A DNA stretch of 16,486 bases from positions 1-16,486 of the forward strand of contig NZ_JADEXF010000004.1 in the NCBI RefSeq assembly GCF_015207245.1, written 5' to 3'. A program made the translations under genes and the position numbers. This stretch comes from Nostoc cf. edaphicum LEGE 07299 (lineage in GTDB: Bacteria; Cyanobacteriota; Cyanobacteriia; Cyanobacteriales; Nostocaceae). Below the pieces are notes generated by a model. That model did not search any database. It was given only the letters and a program-made list of their open reading frames with translations, and was not told the origin of the DNA. Shown here piece after piece: positions 7,105 to 16,059 of this stretch. The number at the start of each line of letters is the position of its first letter. Within the stretch, counting starts at the first letter, position 1.

Positions 7105-9912
7105 ATGGTAAATATCATTGGAACCAACGGTAAGGATACTCTATTGGGTAGCCAGGACGCAGATACAATTAACGCTAAAGTGGGTGATGATATCGTCGAT
7201 GGCAAAAATGGCAACGACCTTTTAAGCGGTGATGCCGGAAATGATACCCTCATTGGTGGTACAGGCAATGATACTCTCTTTGGTGGTACAGATAACGACT
7301 CCCTCCGTGGCGGTACGGATAACGACTCCCTCCGTGGTGGTACTGGTAATAACCTGCTGCGGGGTGATGAGGGAAATGATACCCTTGATGCTTCCTATTC
7401 TTCTGGAAATAACATCCTCAGTGGAGATACAGGGGATGACTACCTTGATATTAGCTATTCTGCTGGCAACAATACGGTTTCAGGCAAAGACGGCAATGAT
7501 TCCTTTTACGCTGATGAAGTCCGGGGTAGAAACACTCTAAATGGAGGCGCTGGTAATGATGACTTCCATTTGTCCGCCTCAAAAACTTCCCCCTCTTCCT
7601 TAACGACTCAAAGTGTAAATGGAGAAACAGGTCAGGATTATTTGTCTGTATATTACACCCGTGCTACTAAAGGAATCACTTCGAGTTTCGATGCTGCTAC
7701 TAACACTGGCTCAATTCGGGCTGGCACAAATCGGATTAACTACAACAATATCGAACAATTAGAAATTAGAGGTACAACCTACGCTGATTTTATTGTCGGA
7801 AGCAATGGCAACGATTTACTCTTCGGAGGCAGTAGTGGCAACGATTCAAATTATGGCAATGATACAATTTTTGGCGGTGAAGGTAACGATTACTTGAGTG
7901 TTGATTATTCAACAAGCGATAACATCCTTAACGGTGGTGTTGGTAACGATCAATTTAGTGCTACATCTTCAACAGGCGATAACATCCTCAATGGAGAAGA
8001 TGGCAATGACAATCTTTCTGCGTCTAAGACAGATGGCACTAACACCCTCAATGGTGGTGCTGGTGACGATCAATTAGATGCTAACTATTCAACAGGCGAT
8101 AACATCCTCAATGGAGGAGATGGCAATGATTCTCTTAGTGCCTCTCGCGACTACGACTATTCCGCCTCTTTTACCTCCGGTGATAACACTCTCGATGGTG
8201 GTGCTGGTGACGATCAATTGAGTGTTAACTATTCAACGGGCGATAACATCCTCAATGGAGGAGATGGCAATGATTCTCTTAGCGCCTCTGGCTACTACGA
8301 CGACAAAAAAGCCCAAGGACGGTTTGGTAATAACATTTTCAATGGAGGGAATGGAAATGATTCCTTCTCTTTCGTCCTATATACTTCTCCACCTTCCTTA
8401 GCGACTCAAACAGTAGATGGGGGGACAGGTGACGATTTGTTGAGCGTTTCGTATATCTATCCTAGTGGGGGAATCACAACGACGTTCAATGCTGCTGCTA
8501 ACACTGGCTCGATTAGGGCGGGCACGGATCTGATTAACTATAAGAATATCGATGCATTACATATCTCAGGTACAGTCTACAATGACTTGATTGTGGGGGG
8601 TAACGGCAACGATACTATCTCGCTCTACGGAAGTAGTAGTGGCAATGATACTATCGATGGCGGAAAAGGTGATGATTTATTGGAAGCCAATTATTACAGT
8701 AATTCTAGCGGGGGTGATGGAATCACAACGACATTCAATGCTGTTACTAACACTGGCTCCATTACATCAGGCACGAATCGGATTAGCTACAAGAATATCG
8801 AACGATTAAATATCTCAGGTACAAACTACGATGACTTGATTGTAGGGGGCAATGGAAATGATACACTCACCGGAGGCGATGGCAAAGATACCATAGATGG
8901 AGGCAAAGGTGACGATTTGTTGTCTTTCTATAACTATTCCATCGGCCAGGGAATCACTTCGACATTCAATGCTGCTACTAATGCTGGTTCGATTACAGCA
9001 GGCCCGAATCAGGTTAGCTACAAAAATATCGAACAATTAAATATCTCAGGTACGAACTACGATGATTTGATTGTGGGGAGCAATGGCAACGATACCCTCG
9101 CTGGGGGACGTGGAAATAACACGATTCTCGGCGGTGCAGGTAAGGATTACTTGAGTGCTGACTATTCAAATGGTAATAATTTGCTCTCTGGTGGTGATGA
9201 TAATGATTCTCTTAATGTCTCTGGCTCCTACGACGACTACCGAGGCAATTTTTATCTCGATGCTATCTCTGGTAAAAACACCCTCAATGGTGGCGCTGGT
9301 GACGATAACTTAGTTACTAACTATTCATCAGGCAATAACCTACTGAATGGGGGCGATGGCAATGATACTCTGACAGCCGCTGGTTCAGCCTCCTTATATT
9401 CTTCATACGGAGCTTATACTGTCTCTGGGAATAACACGCTCAATGGTGGTGCTAATGACGATCGCTTGATTGTTGACTATTCATCAGGCAATAATCTACT
9501 GGATGGAGGCGATGGTAATGATACTCTCACAGCCTCTGGCGCTTCTGGTAAAAACACCTTCAAAGGTGGCCAAGGTAATGACAACCTTTATGGAGGATCT
9601 GGTACTGATACCTTTGTTTTCAATAGTTTCAGTGAAGGCATTGATAGTATTTATAACTTCAACGCGACTAATGAACTGATTCAGGTATCGGCTGCTGGTT
9701 TTGGTGGCGGGTTATCGTCAGGTTTACTCTCAGCTAGCTCTTTTACCCTTGGAACATCTGCAACAACCAGCAATCAGCGATTTATCTATAACAATACTAC
9801 AGGCGCACTATATTTTGACCAAGATGGTAGTGTGGGTGGATTTGCTCAGGTACAATTTGCACAACTATCTGGTGGAGTGTCACTAAGTCAAAATAACTTG
9901 CTAGTTGTTTAA
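7105..9912 (+). CDS. RTX-like Ca2+-binding repeat protein with super-repeats
   Basis: This 935-residue acidic protein has no signal peptide. Residues about 8-95 are classical RTX nonapeptides ([17 protein letters not shown]). From about 92 to 410 and again from 680 to 820 single or double nonapeptides alternate with a serine/tyrosine-rich spacer of the type ANYSTGDNILNGGDGNDSL, giving a period of about 23 residues. A second module, GITxTFNAATNTGSIxAGTN...NIEQLNISGTNYDDLIVG, occurs at about 190-232, 456-498, 539-581 and 616-658; the last three form a ~80-residue tandem super-repeat. The end (about 825-935: GGSGTDTFVFNSFSEGIDSI, then QRFIYNNTTGALYFDQDGS) matches the usual C-terminal segment of RTX proteins carrying the type I secretion signal. 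No catalytic domain is visible. It is probably an exported, Ca2+-stabilised surface or extracellular protein. It is divergent from the other RTX gene and separated from it by 2 kb. Confidence 0.88.
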   Translation: MVNIIGTNGKDTLLGSQDADTINAKVGDDIVDGKNGNDLLSGDAGNDTLIGGTGNDTLFGGTDNDSLRGGTDNDSLRGGTGNNLLRGDEGNDTLDASYSSGNNILSGDTGDDYLDISYSAGNNTVSGKDGNDSFYADEVRGRNTLNGGAGNDDFHLSASKTSPSSLTTQSVNGETGQDYLSVYYTRATKGITSSFDAATNTGSIRAGTNRINYNNIEQLEIRGTTYADFIVGSNGNDLLFGGSSGNDSNYGNDTIFGGEGNDYLSVDYSTSDNILNGGVGNDQFSATSSTGDNILNGEDGNDNLSASKTDGTNTLNGGAGDDQLDANYSTGDNILNGGDGNDSLSASRDYDYSASFTSGDNTLDGGAGDDQLSVNYSTGDNILNGGDGNDSLSASGYYDDKKAQGRFGNNIFNGGNGNDSFSFVLYTSPPSLATQTVDGGTGDDLLSVSYIYPSGGITTTFNAAANTGSIRAGTDLINYKNIDALHISGTVYNDLIVGGNGNDTISLYGSSSGNDTIDGGKGDDLLEANYYSNSSGGDGITTTFNAVTNTGSITSGTNRISYKNIERLNISGTNYDDLIVGGNGNDTLTGGDGKDTIDGGKGDDLLSFYNYSIGQGITSTFNAATNAGSITAGPNQVSYKNIEQLNISGTNYDDLIVGSNGNDTLAGGRGNNTILGGAGKDYLSADYSNGNNLLSGGDDNDSLNVSGSYDDYRGNFYLDAISGKNTLNGGAGDDNLVTNYSSGNNLLNGGDGNDTLTAAGSASLYSSYGAYTVSGNNTLNGGANDDRLIVDYSSGNNLLDGGDGNDTLTASGASGKNTFKGGQGNDNLYGGSGTDTFVFNSFSEGIDSIYNFNATNELIQVSAAGFGGGLSSGLLSASSFTLGTSATTSNQRFIYNNTTGALYFDQDGSVGGFAQVQFAQLSGGVSLSQNNLLVV

Positions 9913-9944
9913 TCCTCAACGCCACAGTCAAATAGAAATCTTCA

Positions 9945-9978
9945 GAATGCGAGGTGCTTAATATAAAGCCTCGCATTC
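9945..9978 (+). terminator. Hairpin downstream of the plus-strand RTX gene
   Basis: GAATGCGAGG (9945-9954) pairs perfectly with CCTCGCATTC (9969-9978), and the stem can extend by CTT/AAG past a small bulge. It begins 32 bases after the RTX stop codon, the right place for a transcription end or a 3' stabilising structure. No T-run follows, so intrinsic termination is uncertain. Confidence 0.45.
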
Positions 9979-10204
9979 GATTCATCAATGGAATTATTAA
10001 ACTACGCGGCAGAATAATTATTCTAATCGGTGCAAATAGGGAGGCGATGTGCTATTGCCCCGCTTTGCTAACGCGCTTTGTTCCGTGCAAGGAGCAAGCA
10101 ATTACCCATTTCTTTTAAGAGCGATCGCTTGTAAATTATTGAGAGAGCGACAAAAAGCCTTAAATTGAGTATATCTATTCAGTTTAAATATCAGCTCTAG
10201 AAGT
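9979..10204. other. Intergenic region before the binding-protein genes
   Basis: No gene is seen here. The middle part (about 10040-10110) has GC-richer repeat-like sequence (GCTATTGCCCCGC, GCTAACGCGC) resembling degraded intergenic repeats, followed by a HIP1 octamer at 10121-10128. The promoter for the downstream gene cluster probably lies between 10140 and 10204, but no consensus is clear. Confidence 0.4.
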
Positions 10205-11689
10205 GTGGTGTCCAGAAAAAAAGCCAGTCAGATTACTCAAGTCTTGAAGAGTCAGCAGAGAGCTAAGGAAGCTTTTAGCGTAGTACCAAGACTAACCAAC
10301 CGTGGCTACGCACTTATAGCATTAATCCTCTGCTTGATAATTGTTGCTTGCACTAACACATATCAATCCTCCCCTTCCCCACTTAATAAGTTATCCAGTG
10401 AAACTACAGATTTAAGGATTTGGTGGGATAAAGGTTCTAATTTAGAAGAGGATGAGGCGCTCAAGCTGCTGATTAGCAACTGGGAAAAAGCAAGTGGTAA
10501 AAAAGTCAAGCTGACTTTTTACACCAACGATGAACTATCCGAGAAGACTAACAGAGCGCTTCAGGCGCACAATCAGCCTGACATTGTGATGAGTAGCAGT
10601 GCTGAGAGGGAACTGATACCACATCTGGCATGGGATGGTAAACTTGCAGATATTTCAGATGTTCTTGAGCCGATCAAAAGTCTTTATTCTGAAAGTGTAC
10701 TTGAAGCTGTTCATTTTTATAACAATGTTGCTAAAAATCGTAGCTATTATGCAGTCCCAATTAATCAGTTAACAATTCATATTCACTATTGGCACGATTT
10801 ATTAAAGCAAGTTGGTCGGAGTCAAATAGATATCCCTAAAGATTGGGATGCTTTTTGGAAATTTTGGAAACAAGTGCAAGATGATTTACAAGTACAGTCA
10901 AAACAGAATCAAAATCCAAAAATTTACGGGTTAGGTTTTCCTTACTCCGTTGCTTCTGCGGATACTTATTACATATTTGAGCAGATTTTAGAAGCATACA
11001 ATGTCCAAATTTTAGACTTTAAAGGTCAGCTTCGCTTCGATGACCCCAATGTGCGAGGCTCAATTGTTAAAAGCTTAGATTGGTATGCCAAATTTTACCA
11101 GCAAAACTACGTTCCACCGGATGCAGTCAATTGGTTAAATCCAGATAATAACCGCAGCTTGCTCAACCACGCTGTAGTGATGACACCCAACACCACTCTT
11201 TCAATTCCGGCGGCTGTGCGTCAAAACCCTGAGATTTATCGTCATCAGCTTGGCACTATACCATTTCCCAACAAACCTAATGGACAGCCTATGCGCTACT
11301 TAGTCGCAGTTAATGCCGCAATTTTGTTTGCTGAGTCTGACAACCAGAAGACAGCCAAGGAGTTTTTCAGGTATTTAGTTCAACCATCAACGATAGGAAA
11401 CTACATTAAAGCTGCTGGAGGTCGGTATTTACCAGTGATGAAACCAAATTGGAAAGATCCTTTTTGGACAAACCTAGATGATCCACACATCTCAACTGCT
11501 GCTAAGACATTAATCGAAGGTTCAACGCGCCCATTTTATATTGTCCAAAACCCAGCTTATAGCCGAGTTTTAAAAGATAATGTTTGGGGGAAGGCGATCA
11601 ATCAGATTGTTGTAGATAAAATTTCTCCAGAGCAAGCAGCTGATGAAGCGATCGCACGAATTAAGCAAATTTTTGACCAATGGCAGTAA
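10205..11689 (+). CDS. Lipoprotein ABC-type solute-binding protein (family 1), copy 1
   Basis: This 494-residue protein resembles family 1 extracellular solute-binding proteins of carbohydrate-type ABC importers (MalE/UgpB-like). A hydrophobic segment (residues about 35-48) ends in the lipobox LIIVAC, with Cys49 as the likely lipidated residue, so it would be anchored at the membrane facing the periplasm. The mature part starts with LRIWWDKGSN and shows the lobe pattern EKASGKKVKLTFYTNDELSE and PDIVMS typical of the family, with abundant Trp/Tyr (YWHDLLKQ, DWDAFWKFWKQ). The start is GTG at 10205 (a second GTG follows at once); it aligns exactly with the ATG of the downstream paralogue (both six residues before ASQI). 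No strong ribosome site is seen. It is the first gene of a tandem pair with 12 bases between them. No permease or ATPase is nearby. The ligand is unknown. Confidence 0.85.
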   Translation: MVSRKKASQITQVLKSQQRAKEAFSVVPRLTNRGYALIALILCLIIVACTNTYQSSPSPLNKLSSETTDLRIWWDKGSNLEEDEALKLLISNWEKASGKKVKLTFYTNDELSEKTNRALQAHNQPDIVMSSSAERELIPHLAWDGKLADISDVLEPIKSLYSESVLEAVHFYNNVAKNRSYYAVPINQLTIHIHYWHDLLKQVGRSQIDIPKDWDAFWKFWKQVQDDLQVQSKQNQNPKIYGLGFPYSVASADTYYIFEQILEAYNVQILDFKGQLRFDDPNVRGSIVKSLDWYAKFYQQNYVPPDAVNWLNPDNNRSLLNHAVVMTPNTTLSIPAAVRQNPEIYRHQLGTIPFPNKPNGQPMRYLVAVNAAILFAESDNQKTAKEFFRYLVQPSTIGNYIKAAGGRYLPVMKPNWKDPFWTNLDDPHISTAAKTLIEGSTRPFYIVQNPAYSRVLKDNVWGKAINQIVVDKISPEQAADEAIARIKQIFDQWQ

Positions 11690-11701
11690 GCTTTTACAAA
11701 G

Positions 11702-13147
11702 ATGACATTTAAAACAAAAGCTAGTCAAATTGCTAAAGGCTCTCAGAATTGGGCACAATATCACTATTATCGCAGATATGTGTTCATTGTATTGACACTG
11801 AGTTTGATAATTATTGCTTGTACTAACACCCCGAAATTAAAACAATCTTCAGTCACCCATTCCCCTACTGACAACAGAGTTTTAAAGATTTGGTGGGATA
11901 AAGGATTTACTGTCGATGAAGATGAAGCAATCCAGCAATTGGTAAGCAACTGGGAAAAACAAACTGGTAATCAAGTCAAGCTTTCTTTCTATATGGGTGA
12001 TGAGTTACCTCAGAAGGCGCGTAGAGCCATTCAGACGGGTAATCCACCCGATATCATGATGAGTTACGGCGCTGAGAGAGCGTTGAATCCGCATTTGGCT
12101 TGGGAAGATAAACTGGCGGATGTAACGGATGTAATTGAGCCAGTCAAGAATCTTTATCCTGAATATGCCCTGCAAGCTGTTAATTATTATAATAATGCTG
12201 CAAAAAAGCGAAGTTACTATGCAGTTCCAATTAATCAGGCAACGGTTCATATTTTCTACTGGCGAGATTTGCTAAAGCAAATAGGTCGCAGTGAAAGCGA
12301 TATCCCCAAAGATTGGGACGGGTTTTGGCAGTTTTGGAAACAAGTGCAAAACGATGCGCGGGCAAAACAGCAAAAACCAAATATTTATGGGTTAGGTTTT
12401 CCTTTTTCTACTGGAGCTTCAGATACCTACATCTTTTTTGAGCATATTTTAGAAGCATACGATGTGCAAATTCTCGACTCAGAAGGTAAACTCCTGATCG
12501 ACGAGCCAAAGGTCAGACAAAAAATTGTCCAGGCATTAGATTGGTATACCAAATTTTACCAACAAGGTTATGTGCCACCAGATGCACTCAATTGGTTAAA
12601 TCCAGATAATAATCGCAGCTTGCTCAACCGTGTGGTGATGATGACTCCTAACAACACCCTCTCAATTCCTTGCTCTGTGCGCCAAGATCCCGACACCTAT
12701 CGCCATAAGCTTGGTATTTTAAAATTTCCCAACAAACCCAACGGCAAGCCAATGCGTTATCTACTCACACTTCGGCAAGCAGTTTTGTTCGCCGATTCCC
12801 AGCAGCAGAAAAAAGCTTTGGATTTTCTTGCATATCTCACTCAATCACAGGTGATAGGTAAGTATCTGAAAGCTGCTGGAGGCTGTAATTTACCTATCAT
12901 CAAGACGCTTTGGCAAGACCCATTTTGGAAAAACCTAGCTGACCCACACGTTTCAACTGCGGTAAAGACAGTGACGGAAGGTTCAACACGGTTGTTTTAT
13001 TATGTCCAAAACCCGGCATACAGCGTAGTGTTAGAGGAGAATATCTGGGGAAAAACTCTTAATCGAATAATTGTAGATAAAATTTCTTCAGAGCAAGCAA
13101 CTGATGAAGCAATTAAGCAGATTAAACAAATTTTTGCTCAATGGTAA
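11702..13147 (+). CDS. Lipoprotein ABC-type solute-binding protein (family 1), copy 2
   Basis: This 481-residue paralogue of the preceding gene shows roughly 70% identity by eye over the central region (YNNAAKKRSYYAVPINQATV; IPKDWDGFWQFWKQVQ). The segment YVFIVLTLSLIIIAC gives a lipobox with Cys40. Both proteins keep the motifs NWLNPDNNRSLLN, FPNKPNG.PMRYL and PAYS.VL..N.WGK, so both look functional and have full family length. Differences lie in the N-terminal polar segment and in scattered substitutions within the lobes, which may alter ligand preference. It starts with ATG 12 bases after the stop of copy 1, implying co-transcription. A 94-base gap separates it from the sensor kinase downstream. 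Tandem duplication is the simplest origin. The ligand is unknown, most likely a sugar or sugar-like solute by family. Confidence 0.85.
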   Translation: MTFKTKASQIAKGSQNWAQYHYYRRYVFIVLTLSLIIIACTNTPKLKQSSVTHSPTDNRVLKIWWDKGFTVDEDEAIQQLVSNWEKQTGNQVKLSFYMGDELPQKARRAIQTGNPPDIMMSYGAERALNPHLAWEDKLADVTDVIEPVKNLYPEYALQAVNYYNNAAKKRSYYAVPINQATVHIFYWRDLLKQIGRSESDIPKDWDGFWQFWKQVQNDARAKQQKPNIYGLGFPFSTGASDTYIFFEHILEAYDVQILDSEGKLLIDEPKVRQKIVQALDWYTKFYQQGYVPPDALNWLNPDNNRSLLNRVVMMTPNNTLSIPCSVRQDPDTYRHKLGILKFPNKPNGKPMRYLLTLRQAVLFADSQQQKKALDFLAYLTQSQVIGKYLKAAGGCNLPIIKTLWQDPFWKNLADPHVSTAVKTVTEGSTRLFYYVQNPAYSVVLEENIWGKTLNRIIVDKISSEQATDEAIKQIKQIFAQW

Positions 13148-13241
13148 TCAATAATTATTTATATTAACTAAAGGAATAGCCTATCTGCATGAATCAGAAA
13201 AAATATAAATATCTTTAGAATAAGAAACAACTTGTAAATAT

Positions 13242-15722
13242 ATGAACTTCTGGAATCAGCACCTAACTATTAAAGTTGCCAGTTCCTTCTTATTCCTATC
13301 ATTGGTAACTGTAGGTGTCGTTGGAGGCTTTGCTTTCCTGAATGCGAGGGAAGCTTTGAAGCAAGCTGCTTTTGAACGACTCAATGCTGCTGCTACTCTG
13401 AAAGAGGAAGAAATTACCCGTTGGTTTGAAGACCAACAACGAGACTTTCTCTTAGTCACTCAGTTTCCAGACGTACAAAATAATTTTCAAATACTTTTAA
13501 ATTCCAAAGCCTCTGACGCAAATTATCGTAAAGCTTACAAAGTTCTCTCTGATTACCTCGAAAATATGGCTAAAATTAAGCCAAGTCTGGGAGAAATTTC
13601 TATTCTTGATCGTAGTAATCGGATTATTTTATCTACTAACAAGCAGCGTGAAGGTCAATATGAAATTTCAGCTAATATCACTTATATTGAACAAATTCAA
13701 CCAGGAGATTCTTTTGCCCCCATCTTCTATGTCTCACCGATTACTCGCAAGCCATCAGTTACTTTTGCAACGCCTCTACGTGATGCTGCCAAGGTGCGCC
13801 AAGGTGTTCTTTTAGCTGATTTGAATTTAGACAGAATAGATCAAATTGTGCGAGAACGTACAGGCTTAGGTAAGAGTGGCGAAACTTATTTAGTTGGTTC
13901 TTTAGTAACTAAAAACGCTTTTATTTCCAAAGATAAAGATAAAACACCAGACTTTTCTCAAGGAGTTAGCAGCCAAGGTATTGATGCAGCAATGGGTGGA
14001 ATTAGTGGCCAAGGACTTTATCCAAACTATGCTGGAGTATTAGTAATTGGGGTATATCACTGGCTCAATGACCAAGACCTAGCCTTAATGGTGGAGATGA
14101 ACCAAGAAGAAGCCTTTGCGCCGGCTCGGCGATTAGCAGGGACGATGATGCTAGTGGGATTCTTATCAATGGGATTTCTATTGATTGGAGTGTCTTGGCT
14201 AACGCGACAGTTAAAAATCTCTGGCGAACAGTTAGAGAATTACAGCCATAGATTAGAATTAAAAGCTAAAGAAGCCGAAACTGCTAACCGTGCCAAAAGC
14301 GAATTTCTCGCAAATATGAGTCACGAACTTCGTACTCCTCTTAACAGCATCATTGGCTTTACTCAGCTAATGATGCGCGATTCTTATATCAATGCTTCTC
14401 AGTTAGAACATTTAGAAATTATCAGTCGCAGTGGAGAACATTTGCTTACCTTGATTAATGATGTGTTGTCAATGTCCAAAATTGAGGCGGGTTTAACAAC
14501 ACTGAACAACAATAGCTTTGATTTGTACACTCTACTTGATTCCCTTGAAGAGATGTTTCAAATTAAAGCTGAATCCAAAGGTTTACAGTTGATGTTTGAG
14601 CGTAGACCTGAAGTTCCTAGATATGTGCATACAGATGAAAGTAAATTACGTCAAATCTTAATTAACCTCCTTGGTAATGCTATCAAATTTACTCAAGAAG
14701 GTGGCGTGAGTTTGCGAGTCAGGATGAAGGAAGAAAGTAAACTACAGCAACAAGAAGGCACACAAGTAATAAAAAACTCCCACCCTTCATTCTTCTGGCT
14801 TCATTTTGAAGTTGAAGATACCGGGACAGGGATTGCATCTGCCGAAATTGAAAAGTTATTTAAGCCCTTTGTCCAAACAGAAGCAGGTCAAAAATCTCAG
14901 CAAGGAACAGGTTTAGGTCTAACTATTAGCCAGCAATTCGTGCATCTAATGGGAGGAAGTATTACTGTTAGCAGTACTTTGGGTCAAGGAACGATTTTTT
15001 CTTTTGATCTCCAAATTAGTCTAGCAGAAGTAGCTGAAGCTCCAATTCGACAGCTAAAACGACGAGTTATTGGTTTAGAGCCTAATCAACCAAAATACCG
15101 AATCTTAGTAGTTGAAGATAAATGGGAAAACCGCGAACTCCTAGTTAAGATGCTAGTATCCCTTGGCTTCGAGGTACGTCACGCTGAGAATGGCCAAGAA
15201 GGGGTGACTCTTTGGGAAACCTGGGAACCGCAATTGATTTGGATGGATATGCGGATGCCTGTAATGGATGGGTATGAAGCTACTAAACAAATTAGAGCTA
15301 CTTTAAAGGGTCAAGCTACTGTCATTATTGCCCTAACTGCTAGTGCTTTTGATGAGGAACGCTTTGTGGTTTTATCGGCAGGCTGCAACGATTTTGTGCG
15401 TAAGCCGTTCCGAGAAGAAGTAATCTTGAATATGATGTCTAAATATTTAGGGGTGCGTTATGTATATGAAGAGAAACCCCTTCAAAAAGACGAATTTGCC
15501 GAAAATTCCGACCTTAAACTTTTATCATTAGAAGAGATGCTGGCTCAGATGCCCACTGAGTGGGTAGCACAGCTACACCAAGCGGCACTGTGTACTGATG
15601 AAAAGCTCATTTTTAGCTTGCTTGAGCAAATTCCTGAAGAATCTGCTCTTTTGACAAACACTCTGTCTGATTGGGTTAATAACTTTCGCATTGATAAAGT
15701 TATTGATTTAACACAGTCGTAA
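13242..15722 (+). CDS. Membrane hybrid sensor histidine kinase (Cache-like sensor, HisKA, HATPase, REC)
   Basis: In this 826-residue protein, residues about 12-33 form a first membrane helix. Residues 34-298 are an extracytoplasmic sensor resembling a Cache fold (ITRWFEDQQRDFLLVTQFPD, GEISILDRSNRIILST, PSVTFATPLRD, GVLLADLNLDRID). Residues about 299-320 are a second helix, followed by a helical linker. The HisKA domain has the H-box FLANMSHELRTPLNSIIGF with His361. The ATPase domain has Asn479 in the N-box, DTGTGI at 526-531 and GTGLGL at 555-560. The receiver domain (about 619-737) has Glu625/Asp626, phospho-acceptor Asp669, Thr699 and Lys721. All catalytic residues are intact. A helical tail (about 760-826) common in cyanobacterial hybrid kinases follows; it has a His in QLHQAA but not a clear HPt signature. 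No DNA-binding output is present, so phosphate presumably passes to another protein. It lies 94 bases after the binding-protein pair, in the same orientation. Confidence 0.93.
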   Translation: MNFWNQHLTIKVASSFLFLSLVTVGVVGGFAFLNAREALKQAAFERLNAAATLKEEEITRWFEDQQRDFLLVTQFPDVQNNFQILLNSKASDANYRKAYKVLSDYLENMAKIKPSLGEISILDRSNRIILSTNKQREGQYEISANITYIEQIQPGDSFAPIFYVSPITRKPSVTFATPLRDAAKVRQGVLLADLNLDRIDQIVRERTGLGKSGETYLVGSLVTKNAFISKDKDKTPDFSQGVSSQGIDAAMGGISGQGLYPNYAGVLVIGVYHWLNDQDLALMVEMNQEEAFAPARRLAGTMMLVGFLSMGFLLIGVSWLTRQLKISGEQLENYSHRLELKAKEAETANRAKSEFLANMSHELRTPLNSIIGFTQLMMRDSYINASQLEHLEIISRSGEHLLTLINDVLSMSKIEAGLTTLNNNSFDLYTLLDSLEEMFQIKAESKGLQLMFERRPEVPRYVHTDESKLRQILINLLGNAIKFTQEGGVSLRVRMKEESKLQQQEGTQVIKNSHPSFFWLHFEVEDTGTGIASAEIEKLFKPFVQTEAGQKSQQGTGLGLTISQQFVHLMGGSITVSSTLGQGTIFSFDLQISLAEVAEAPIRQLKRRVIGLEPNQPKYRILVVEDKWENRELLVKMLVSLGFEVRHAENGQEGVTLWETWEPQLIWMDMRMPVMDGYEATKQIRATLKGQATVIIALTASAFDEERFVVLSAGCNDFVRKPFREEVILNMMSKYLGVRYVYEEKPLQKDEFAENSDLKLLSLEEMLAQMPTEWVAQLHQAALCTDEKLIFSLLEQIPEESALLTNTLSDWVNNFRIDKVIDLTQS

Positions 15723-15735
15723 AAAATGATTTTTG

Positions 15736-15793
15736 AATCAGAAATCAGAAGTCAGAAATTAGAAGTCAGAAGTCAGAATTTAGGAGTCAGAAA
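15736..15793 (+). repeat. Tandem AGAAGTC-type short repeats
   Basis: Directly after the kinase stop, variants of AGAAATCAG/AGAAGTCAG/AGGAGTCAG repeat about seven times. This is the pattern of short tandemly repeated repetitive sequences in Nostoc-type genomes. A copy in the opposite orientation (TGACTCCTGAATTCT, 16019-16033) lies just before the next gene and pairs with 15775-15789 with one mismatch. Confidence 0.7.
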
Positions 15794-16059
15794 AACAAAG
15801 TGGGGGATTGATATGATGTCCGCTTAATTACTTATTAAACGCATCTGGCGTGTGGGGTGCAATGACTAGGGAAATCATAACTAATTAGCCAGAGTTGATA
15901 TGAGAGCTATCACTAATCAAACATCACTAAATCTTTATGTCGTGAATGCACCAAAAGATTTGGTGGGGATCTTAAACCCATTCATTCACCAGTCGGACTC
16001 TAATTCAATTCTGATTTATGACTCCTGAATTCTTTTTTAAAAAATTAGTTCTAATAAAT
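15794..16059. other. Non-coding spacer between two kinase-type genes
   Basis: No gene is seen in this stretch. It is bounded by short repeats in opposite orientation. It holds an imperfect inverted pair (GATATGATGTCCGCTTAATT at 15809-15828 against AATTAGCCAGAGTTGATATGA around 15882-15902, minus its last base). This may be a repetitive element or a regulatory region for the downstream gene; nothing decides between them. Confidence 0.35.

Noticed and set aside
13148..13241. Possible terminator between the second binding protein and the sensor kinase
   Set aside because: The 94-base gap is AT-rich but shows no stable hairpin, so co-transcription is not excluded.
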